Source: Actinomyces trachealis | GTDB taxonomy: Bacteria > Actinomycetota > Actinomycetes > Actinomycetales > Actinomycetaceae | Length of the DNA: 64,000 nt | Direction: 5' to 3' | Assembly (NCBI RefSeq): GCF_015711475.1 | Contig: NZ_CP065027.1 | Location: 2,170,001 to 2,234,000 of the forward strand | Shown: positions 57,407 through 64,000 of the stretch, one piece after another | How the letters are laid out: every line of letters starts with the position of its first letter | Position numbering within the stretch: position 1 is the first letter of the stretch | Program-made: the position numbers and the translations under genes | The notes under the pieces: generated by a model | Seen by the model: the letters and a program-made list of their open reading frames with translations, nothing else | Told to the model about the DNA's origin: nothing | Databases searched by the model: none

Positions 57407-58971
57407 TGAAGGTGATGGCCCAGATTGCGATGGTGATGAACCTCGACAAGTGCATCGGCTGCCATACGTGCTCCGTCACGTGCAAGCAGGCGTGGACGAA
57501 CCGCGAGGGCACCGAGTACATGTGGTTCAACAACGTCGAGACCCGTCCCGGCGTCGGCTACCCCAAGGGCTGGGAGGACCAGGAGCGCTGGCGGGGCGGC
57601 TGGACGCGCAGCGCCAGCGGCCGCCTCGTGCCCCGCTCGGGCGGGCGCCTGCGCCGTCTGGCCCAGATCTTCGCCAACCCGGACATGCCCACGGTTGAGG
57701 ACTACTACGAGCCCTGGACCTACGAGTACGACAAGCTCCTGTCCGCCCCGAAGGACTCTCCCGCCCTGCCCGTGGCCCGCGCCCGCAGCCAGCTGACCGG
57801 CGAGTACATGCCCACCATCCAGTGGGGCCCGAACTGGGACGACGACCTGGGCGGTTCCACCGAGACCCTGCAGGACGACCCGGTCCTGAGGACCATGGGA
57901 CGCAGGGTCGAGACGAGCATCGACCAGACCTTCATGTTCTACCTGCCGCGCATCTGCGAGCACTGCCTCAACCCCACCTGCGTGTCCGCCTGCCCCTCGG
58001 GCGCGATGTACAAGCGCACCGAGGACGGCATCGTGCTCGTCGACCAGGACGCCTGCCGCGGCTGGCGCATGTGCGTGAGCGCCTGCCCCTACAAGAAGGT
58101 CTACTTCAACCACGCCACCGGCAAGGCGGAGAAGTGCACCCTGTGCTACCCGCGCCTGGAGGCGGGCCTGCCGACCGTGTGCTCCGAGACCTGCGTCGGG
58201 CGCCTGCGCTACCTGGGTGTCCTGCTCTACGACGCCGACCGCGTCTCCCAGGCCGCCGCCGTACCGGACCCGCAGGACCTGTATGCGGCCCAGCGCGAGA
58301 TCCTCCTCGACCCGCGCGACCCGCAGGTCATTGCCGCCGCCCGCGCTGAGGGCGTGCCCGAGTCCTGGATCACGGCCGCCCAGGACTCGCCCGTGTGGGA
58401 CCTCATCTCCACCTACGAGGTGGCCCTGCCCCTGCACCCCGAGTACCGCACGATGCCGATGGTCTGGTACATCCCGCCGCTGTCGCCCGTGGTCGACGAG
58501 GTCGCGGCCGCCGGCCTGGACGGGGAGGACCACCGGGTCCTGCTCACGGCCGTGTCCGAGATGCGCATCCCCTTGGAGTACCTGGCCGCCCTGCTGACCG
58601 CGGGTGACACGAACCCGGTCGAGAGGGTCCTGCGCCGCCTGACCGCGATGCGCTCGCACATGCGCGAGGTGCGCCTGGGGCGCACGCCCGATGAGCAGAT
58701 CGCCGGCGCCGTCGGCATGAACGGCGCGCAGGTGGAGGCCATGTACCGTCTGCTGGCCATCGCCAAGTACGACGACCGCTACGTCGTGCCGACGGCCGCC
58801 CCTGAGGTGCCGCGCGGCATGACCGCGATGGGTGAGGACGTGCGCACACTCCTGGGGGCGGGCGCACCCGAGGCCTGCGGCGGCGCCGTCGAGCAGGGCG
58901 GGCGGGTGAGCCTGCCACTGCCGCGGGTGCGGCGTGAGAGCGTCCCAGCGGCCGGCCCCGCCGGACGCTGA
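57406..58971 (+). CDS. narH: respiratory nitrate reductase beta subunit NarH
   Basis: 521 residues, about the usual length. Four Cys groups bind Fe-S clusters: CIGCHTCSVTCKQAW, CEHCLNPTCVSACPSG, CRGWRMCVSACPYKKVYF (Trp in place of a Cys marks the 3Fe-4S site) and KCTLCYPRLEAG with SETCVGRLRYLG. It passes electrons from NarI to NarG. Start ATG 57406 overlaps the narG stop (TGATG). Confidence 0.97.
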   Translation: MKVMAQIAMVMNLDKCIGCHTCSVTCKQAWTNREGTEYMWFNNVETRPGVGYPKGWEDQERWRGGWTRSASGRLVPRSGGRLRRLAQIFANPDMPTVEDYYEPWTYEYDKLLSAPKDSPALPVARARSQLTGEYMPTIQWGPNWDDDLGGSTETLQDDPVLRTMGRRVETSIDQTFMFYLPRICEHCLNPTCVSACPSGAMYKRTEDGIVLVDQDACRGWRMCVSACPYKKVYFNHATGKAEKCTLCYPRLEAGLPTVCSETCVGRLRYLGVLLYDADRVSQAAAVPDPQDLYAAQREILLDPRDPQVIAAARAEGVPESWITAAQDSPVWDLISTYEVALPLHPEYRTMPMVWYIPPLSPVVDEVAAAGLDGEDHRVLLTAVSEMRIPLEYLAALLTAGDTNPVERVLRRLTAMRSHMREVRLGRTPDEQIAGAVGMNGAQVEAMYRLLAIAKYDDRYVVPTAAPEVPRGMTAMGEDVRTLLGAGAPEACGGAVEQGGRVSLPLPRVRRESVPAAGPAGR

Positions 58972-58989
58972 GCCGACGGCGAGACACGG

Positions 58990-59745
58990 GTGCCCGAGAT
59001 GACCACCTTCGTCAGAGCCCCCCAGGTGGCGGCGCTGGAGCCCGTCACCCCCGTGGCGGTCACCGCCCGGCAGCGGGCGACCACCCACATGGTCGCCTCC
59101 CTCCTGCTGGACTACCCCGCCGAGGACACCTTCGCCTCCCGCCTGGAGGCATGCGCCCAGGCGCTGGCCACCGAGGACGCCTCGCTTCCACCCGAGCCTG
59201 TGGCGGCGGCCCTCGGCGACTTCATCGCCACCGCCCGCGCGCGCGGGCAGCGGGCCATGGCCGAGCACTACGTGGCGACCTTCGACCAGCGTCGACGTTG
59301 CTGCCTGTACCTGACGTATTACGCGGTCGGGGACACGCGCCACCGGGGCGCCGCCATCCTGGCCTTCAAGCAGGCGCTGGCCGCCGCCGGCTACGAGATG
59401 GTCGGGGACGAGCTGCCCGACTACCTGCCGGTGGTCCTCGAGCTCAGCGCCCGCAGCGGCGACGAGGTGGCCGAGGCCCTGCTGTCCTCGCACCGTGAGG
59501 GCATCGAGGTCTTGCGGGCGGCGCTCGCGGACGCCTCCAGCCCCTACAGGCGCCTCGTCGAGGCGGTGTCGATGACCTTGCCGCAGATCGACGAGGCGAC
59601 GGCGGGGCGTATCCGGGCGCTGGTGTCCGCCGGCCCGCCCACGGAGACCGTCGGTGTCACCCAGACCCTTCCCTTCCCCTCCACCCCCGTCACGCGAGTC
59701 CCGGGCATGCCCGCCTGGGGCCTGAGTCAGGAGAGCCGCCCATGA
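58990..59745 (+). CDS. narJ: nitrate reductase molybdenum cofactor assembly chaperone NarJ
   Basis: 251 residues from GTG 58990 (ATG 58999 also fits). It is an all-helical TorD/NarJ-like protein: MVASLLLDYPAEDTFASRLE, then HYVATFDQRRRCCLYLTYYA (the conserved YVxxFD motif) and LPDYLPVVLELSA (P-D-Y/H-L-P motif). It holds apo-NarG until the cofactor is inserted. The C-terminal tail of about 35 residues is Pro/Thr-rich. Confidence 0.94.
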   Translation: MPEMTTFVRAPQVAALEPVTPVAVTARQRATTHMVASLLLDYPAEDTFASRLEACAQALATEDASLPPEPVAAALGDFIATARARGQRAMAEHYVATFDQRRRCCLYLTYYAVGDTRHRGAAILAFKQALAAAGYEMVGDELPDYLPVVLELSARSGDEVAEALLSSHREGIEVLRAALADASSPYRRLVEAVSMTLPQIDEATAGRIRALVSAGPPTETVGVTQTLPFPSTPVTRVPGMPAWGLSQESRP

Positions 59746-60533
59746 GCACCTTCGAGTCCGCGGTCGTGTGGACCGCTCTGCCCTACGCCTGCTTCCTGCT
59801 GCTCGTCATCGGACTCGTGTGGCGCTACCGCACGGACCAGTTCGGGTGGACGAGCCGGTCCTCGCAGTGGAACGAGAGGGCGATCCTCAGGTGGGCCTCG
59901 CCCCTGTTCCACTTCGGGATCCTCTTCGTCGCCATGGGCCACTTCATGGGGCTGGTCCTGCCCAAGTCGTGGACGCAGGCGATGGGCGTGTCCGAGCACG
60001 TGTACCACCTCGTGGCCGTCATCCCGGGGACCATCGCGGGCGTCATGACGGTGGTGGGCCTGGCGGGGCTGCTGTACCGCCGCATCGTCGTCACGTCAAT
60101 CCGTCTGGCCACGACGAGGAACGACAAGGTCATGTACGTGCTGCTGCTCGTGCCGGTCCTGCTGGGCTTCGCCGCAACGGTGACGACCCAGCTCCTGGGT
60201 GGTGCGGAGGGCTATGACTACCGCGAGACGATCAGCCCGTGGTTCCGCTCGATCTTCCTGCTCCACCCGCAGGCGCACCTCATGGCTGAGGTACCGGTGG
60301 TCTTCAAGCTGCACATCGTGGCGGGGCTGCTGCTCTTCGCCATCTGGCCCTTCACCCGTCTCGTGCACGCCGTCAGTGCCCCGGTGGGCTACACGACACG
60401 CCCCTATGTCGTCTACCGCTCACGCACGGGCGCGACCTCGACCGTGGCACCGCGTCGCGGCTGGCAGCCGGTGAGCACGCAGGGCACGGGCAACTCCGGC
60501 GCGGACGACCTCACCCCCTCGCACGGAGCCTGA
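59742..60533 (+). CDS. narI: respiratory nitrate reductase gamma subunit NarI
   Basis: 263 residues with five helices. The b-haem His ligands fall in LFHFGILFVAMGHFMGLVLP, EHVYHLVAVIPGTIAG, FKLHIVAGLLLFAIWPFTRL and RLVHAVSAP. It takes electrons from menaquinol outside and passes them to NarH. ATG 59742 overlaps the narJ stop (ATGA). The cytoplasmic tail is slightly longer than usual. Confidence 0.95.
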   Translation: MSTFESAVVWTALPYACFLLLVIGLVWRYRTDQFGWTSRSSQWNERAILRWASPLFHFGILFVAMGHFMGLVLPKSWTQAMGVSEHVYHLVAVIPGTIAGVMTVVGLAGLLYRRIVVTSIRLATTRNDKVMYVLLLVPVLLGFAATVTTQLLGGAEGYDYRETISPWFRSIFLLHPQAHLMAEVPVVFKLHIVAGLLLFAIWPFTRLVHAVSAPVGYTTRPYVVYRSRTGATSTVAPRRGWQPVSTQGTGNSGADDLTPSHGA

Positions 60534-60561
60534 GCCGGGGCCCGCGCCAGGATTGACCGCC

Positions 60562-61362
60562 ATGCGCCGCGCCGCTGTCATCACACTCGCCCTCGTCTCC
60601 TGCCTCGTGCTCGCTGCCTGCGGCTCCAGGGCGTCCGACACCCCGGCCACCACAGCCGCCGGGTCCTCCGGCACTGTGGGCACCGTCTCCGGTGAGATCA
60701 CCGTCTTCGCCGCCGCCTCCCTCCAGAAGGCCTACGAGGAGCTGGCGCAGGCCTTCACCCGCGCCAACCCCGGCACCTCCGTGTCCTTCGACTTCCAGGG
60801 CTCGCAGGACCTTGTCGCGGCGCTCGCCGAGGGCGCATCAGCCGACGTCCTGGCCACCGCGAACACCTCCACCATGCAGGATGCCGTCGACCAGGACCTG
60901 GTCGGGGAGCATACGGAGTTCGCCACCAACGTCCTGACCCTCATCGTGCCCGCAGGTAATCCGGCCGGCATCACGGGCCTGGACGCCTCCCTGGAGGGTG
61001 CGGACCTCGTCACCTGCGCCCTCGCCGTCCCCTGCGGCGAGGCGACGGCGAGGCTCACCGCCGAGCTGGGGATCACCCTCAACCCGGTCTCGGAGGAGCA
61101 GAAGGTGAGTGACGTGCGCGGCAAGGTCGAGTCCGGTCAGGCCGACGCGGGCATCGTCTACACCACCGACGCGGCCGCCGCGGGCGCGGCCGTCGAGTCG
61201 ATCGCACTGCCGGCCAACTCCGTCATCAACCACTACCCCGTTGCGGTCACCTCCCAGGCGGCGAACGCGACGGCCGCCCAGGCCTTCGTCGACTTCGTCC
61301 TGTCTGAGGCCGGCCAGGAGATCCTCGCCTCCTACGGCTTCGGGGCCCCGGCGGCCCCGTGA
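60562..61362 (+). CDS. modA: molybdate-binding lipoprotein ModA
   Basis: 266 residues from ATG 60562. The signal peptide with lipobox (VLAAC) places it as a lipoprotein on the outer face of the membrane. The mature part begins EITVFAAASLQKAYEELAQA, with FQGSQDLVAALAEGASADVL and LIVPAGNPAGI, typical of ModA. It delivers molybdate to the fused ModBC permease, whose GTG start overlaps its stop. Confidence 0.94.
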   Translation: MRRAAVITLALVSCLVLAACGSRASDTPATTAAGSSGTVGTVSGEITVFAAASLQKAYEELAQAFTRANPGTSVSFDFQGSQDLVAALAEGASADVLATANTSTMQDAVDQDLVGEHTEFATNVLTLIVPAGNPAGITGLDASLEGADLVTCALAVPCGEATARLTAELGITLNPVSEEQKVSDVRGKVESGQADAGIVYTTDAAAAGAAVESIALPANSVINHYPVAVTSQAANATAAQAFVDFVLSEAGQEILASYGFGAPAAP

Positions 61363-63386
61363 GCGCCCGCCATCACCGGGCGGCCCGCAGCCCGCTGCCC
61401 GCCCCGGTCCTCCTGCTGGGGATCCTGGGTGCGGCGGCACTGACGCTGCCCTTCGTCGGCCTAGGCACGCGGGTGGCGTGGGCGGACGTGCCAATGCTGC
61501 TCGCCTCCGGCCCGGCGAGGGCGGCCCTGGGCCTGTCCCTGCGCACCTGCGTCATCGCGACGGCCGTGTCCGTGCTGCTCGGGGTCCCCCTGGCCCTGCT
61601 GCTGGCCCGACAGTGGCCGGGGGTCAGGGTGGCGCGCGTCCTGGCGGTGTTGCCGATGACGATGCCTCCGGTCGTCGCGGGCATCGCCCTGCTGTCGACC
61701 CTCGGCAAGCGCGGCCTGCTCGGCCCGGCACTGGAGGCGGCCGGGGTGCAGGTCTCCTTCACGACGACGGCGGTCGTCATCGCCCAGGTCTTCGTGTCGA
61801 TGCCCTACCTCGTGGTGACGCTCGAGGCGGCACTGCGCAGCCGGGACGGGCAGGCGGAGACGGTGGCGCGCACGCTCGGGGCGGGCCCGTGGACGGTCCT
61901 GGGACGGGTCACGCTGCCCCTCGTGGCCCCGGCTCTGGCCCGGGGCACGGCCCTGGCGCTGGGCCGTAGCCTGGGCGAGTTCGGGGCGACCATCGCCTTC
62001 GCGGGCTCGAAGGAGGGGGTGACGCGCACGATGCCGCTGGCGATCTACCTGGAGCGGGAGAACGACACGGCAACCTCGCTGGCACTGGCGGTGGTGCTCA
62101 TCGCCCTGTCCCTCGTCGTCGTCGGGGCGACGAACATCCCGTGGTCGCATCTGGCCCGCCCCTCCCGACCGGAGGGTGTTGTCCCGACGCCGGGGGCGGA
62201 CCGGGGCGTGAGGGCGACCGGGGCTCGCGGCACGGCGGGCACCGCCGGCAGGGCCGTCCACCTGTCCTTCACCTGCGCCGAGCGGGGCGTCACCGTCACC
62301 CTGGACCTGGAGGCGGGACGGTCGGTTGCCCTCGTCGGCCCCAACGGCTCGGGCAAGTCGACGGCCTGTGCCGTGCTCGCCGGGCTGCTCGACGCCGAGG
62401 GAGGCAGCGTGAGCGTGGGGGGACGGCTGCTCGACGGCGGTGCCCCCGGCAGTGTCTTCGTCCCGGCCGGGCGGCGCGGGGTCGCCCTGCTGTCCCAGGC
62501 GCCGGGGGTCTTTGGCCACATGAGCGTCCTTGACAACGTTGCCTTCGGGCCGCGCTGCCGGGGGCTCGCACGCGCGGCGGCCCGCGAGCGCGCCCTGGCC
62601 GAGCTGGTCGCCGTCGGTGCGGCGCACCTGGCGCACCGGCCCGGCTCGCAGCTCTCCGGTGGGCAGGCCGCCCGTGTCGCGCTGGCGCGGGCCCTGGCCA
62701 CGGACCCGGCGGTCCTCGTCCTCGATGAGCCGATGGCGGCCCTGGACGTCACCGCACGCCAGGACATGCGTCTGCTCGTCGCCCGCCGCGTGGCCGAGGA
62801 GGGTCTGACCCTCCTGCTGGTGACGCACGACGTCCTCGACCTCACGGCGCTGGCCGACGAGGTCGTCGTCCTCGAGTCCGGCCGCGTCGTGGAGTCTGGG
62901 CCCACGGCCCGGCTCCTGGCCGCCCCGGCCTCCTCCTTCACGGCACGCCTGACGGGCACGTCGGTGCTCGCCGGGCGTCTCGCGGGCGACGCCGAGGCCC
63001 CGGTCCTGGTCCTGGCGGACGGCACCCGGGTAGCGGGGCGTCCCGGGGAGCCGTGGGAGACGCCCGGCGGGCAGGGTCTGGCCCTCGTGCCGCCCGACGC
63101 CGTGGCGCTCTACCCGGTGGACGGTGCCGCTCACGGCTCACCGCGCAACGCCCTGCCCGTCACCGTCACCGCCCTGGAGCGGGCGGGCTCCCTGGTGCAG
63201 GTGCGACTGGCCCTGGGCGACGGGCAGGGGCTGACCGCCGTCGTCACCGCGGGCGCGGTCGCGGACCTGGGCCTGAAGCCGGGCGGTGCGGCCACCTGCG
63301 TCGTCAAGGCTGTCCAGGTGCGTCTGCTCGCCTCGCGCGGCTCGCTGTCCAGCGAGGCCGCCATCCCCCGCAAGGAGAGGTCATGA
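61359..63386 (+). CDS. modBC: fused molybdate ABC permease-ATPase (ModB-ModC)
   Basis: 675 residues. Residues about 1-265 are the permease (helices LLGILGAAALTLPFVGLG, VLAVLPMTMPPVVAGIALLS, VFVSMPYLVVTLEAALRS), with the EAA loop in ARTLGAGPWTVLGRVTLPL and the family motif LGRSLGEFGATIAFAGSK. After a linker of about 35 residues comes the ATPase: Walker A GPNGSGKST, signature LSGGQAARVALARAL, Walker B VLVLDEPMAALD, switch His LLVTHD. The C-terminus carries a TOBE-like molybdate-binding domain (ALPVTVTALERAGSLVQVRL). Separate modB and modC genes are the usual form. GTG 61359 overlaps the modA stop. Confidence 0.94.
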   Translation: MSARHHRAARSPLPAPVLLLGILGAAALTLPFVGLGTRVAWADVPMLLASGPARAALGLSLRTCVIATAVSVLLGVPLALLLARQWPGVRVARVLAVLPMTMPPVVAGIALLSTLGKRGLLGPALEAAGVQVSFTTTAVVIAQVFVSMPYLVVTLEAALRSRDGQAETVARTLGAGPWTVLGRVTLPLVAPALARGTALALGRSLGEFGATIAFAGSKEGVTRTMPLAIYLERENDTATSLALAVVLIALSLVVVGATNIPWSHLARPSRPEGVVPTPGADRGVRATGARGTAGTAGRAVHLSFTCAERGVTVTLDLEAGRSVALVGPNGSGKSTACAVLAGLLDAEGGSVSVGGRLLDGGAPGSVFVPAGRRGVALLSQAPGVFGHMSVLDNVAFGPRCRGLARAAARERALAELVAVGAAHLAHRPGSQLSGGQAARVALARALATDPAVLVLDEPMAALDVTARQDMRLLVARRVAEEGLTLLLVTHDVLDLTALADEVVVLESGRVVESGPTARLLAAPASSFTARLTGTSVLAGRLAGDAEAPVLVLADGTRVAGRPGEPWETPGGQGLALVPPDAVALYPVDGAAHGSPRNALPVTVTALERAGSLVQVRLALGDGQGLTAVVTAGAVADLGLKPGGAATCVVKAVQVRLLASRGSLSSEAAIPRKERS

Positions 63387-64000
63387 CGCACCGCGACGGC
63401 ATTTGGGAGGCGGTCGTCGACGACTCGCGCCGGAAGGCGCTGTCGGCGGCCGAGCGTGAGCGCTACGCGCGCAACATCCTCGTGCCCGAGGTCGGCACGG
63501 CCGGCCAGGAGCGGATCCGTGCGGCACGCGTCCTCATCGTGGGCGTCGGCGGGCTGGGCTCCCCCGTCGCCCTGTACCTGGCGGCCGCCGGTGTCGGCAC
63601 GCTCGGCCTCGTGGACCCCGACGTCGTGGAGATCTCGAACCTCCAGCGCCAGGTCCTGCACAGCACTGAGGCCGTCGGCACTCTCAAGACCGCCTCGGCG
63701 CACGCGGCACTGACTGCCCTCAACCCGGACGTGGCGGTGGTGGCGGTGCCCGAGCGGGTGACGGAGGACAACGCCCTGGAGGTCCTTGGCGGGTGGGACG
63801 TCGTCGTCGACGCCACCGACAACGTCCCCGTCCGCTACCTGCTCGGCGACACCACCGTCCGGCTCGGCGTGCCGTTCGTGCACGGGGCGGTCCTTGGCAC
63901 CTACGGCCAGGTGGGTGTCTTCGACGTCGAGCACGGGCCCTGCTACCGGTGTCTGCGGCCGGTTCCGCCGCCTGCCGGGTCGGTACCGACCGGCGTAGAG
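63383..64000 (+). CDS. moeB: MoeB/ThiF-family adenylyltransferase, 3' end outside the window
   Basis: At least 206 residues are seen, starting at ATG 63383, which overlaps the modBC stop (ATGA) and follows GGAGAGG. ERYARNILVPEVGTAGQERI precedes the nucleotide site VLIVGVGGLGSPVALYLAAAG. DVVEISNLQRQVLHSTEAVG and VVVDATDNVPVRYLLGDTTV carry the Arg and Asp of E1-like enzymes. FDVEHGPCYRCLRPVPPPAG is the expected CxxC zinc region. It would adenylate the C-terminus of MoaD to start sulfur loading. Whether a rhodanese domain follows cannot be seen. Confidence 0.92.
   Translation, partial: MTHRDGIWEAVVDDSRRKALSAAERERYARNILVPEVGTAGQERIRAARVLIVGVGGLGSPVALYLAAAGVGTLGLVDPDVVEISNLQRQVLHSTEAVGTLKTASAHAALTALNPDVAVVAVPERVTEDNALEVLGGWDVVVDATDNVPVRYLLGDTTVRLGVPFVHGAVLGTYGQVGVFDVEHGPCYRCLRPVPPPAGSVPTGVE

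Noticed and set aside
52342..58000. Very long minus-strand frames opposite narK, narG and narH
   Set aside because: They are Gly/Val/Asp/His-rich mirror frames of high-GC coding DNA; the plus-strand genes are certain.

Overview
The window is high-GC actinobacterial chromosome, most likely Actinomyces or a close relative (Actinomycetaceae). The basis is GC-rich codon use, an actinobacterial rRNA operon leader, a divisome-type MoeA (Glp) operon, IdeR/DtxR, DUF3027 beside a Helicase_C_3-type protein, and a complete nitrate-respiration island. The assignment is inference from gene content; no database search was possible.

Layout. 1-4250: the 5' two thirds of a 23S rRNA, the spacer, a complete 16S rRNA, its leader and a candidate promoter, all on the minus strand. 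4420-9480: a decayed accessory zone between the rRNA operon and a tRNA-Ala(CGC), with two broken transposases (IS3/IS481-like and IS1634-like), a broken ABC exporter fragment, two intact ABC-2 permeases and an ABC ATPase lacking its Walker A half. 9648-31000: mostly core genome. It holds tRNA-Ala, a membrane protein/GNAT/MoeA-like operon matching the Glp-GlpR cell-division locus, 5-formyl-THF cyclo-ligase, a SAF-domain protein, MscL, a 1462-residue helicase-like protein without a Walker lysine, tRNA-Arg(CCT), a universal stress protein, an NlpC/P60 hydrolase, a DtxR/IdeR regulator, an MFS exporter, an NCS2 purine permease, DUF3027, a helicase-associated protein and a broken NYN-domain gene. 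31076-33032: an ABC ATPase/permease pair with a small unknown gene. 33116-36640: a lower-GC lactococcin-972-type bacteriocin module (bacteriocin, large membrane protein, ABC ATPase) with unusual inverted repeats. 36710-39237: a broken phage endolysin, a short holin, and remnants of three insertion sequences.

39225-64000 is a GC-rich block. After aroA, rsgA and a GNAT gene come an Fe-S-type HTH regulator, a copper nitrite reductase with an extra N-terminal cupredoxin domain, an NnrS-like membrane protein and a DUF2249 protein. Then follow the molybdenum-cofactor genes moaA, moaD, moaE, moeA, moaC, mobA and mogA, then narK-narG-narH-narJ-narI, then modA, a fused modB-modC, and a moeB-type gene that runs off the window. 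Together these import molybdate, build molybdopterin cofactor, load it into NarG, import nitrate, reduce nitrate to nitrite at the membrane, and can reduce nitrite to NO with NirK. No NO reductase is seen.

The most unusual feature is the bacteriocin module. A perfect 16-bp inverted repeat flanks the bacteriocin gene, with one arm abutting the start codon of the membrane-protein gene. A second 13-bp palindrome lies between the candidate promoter and the bacteriocin ribosome binding site, and a perfect 25-bp hairpin lies past the end of the operon.
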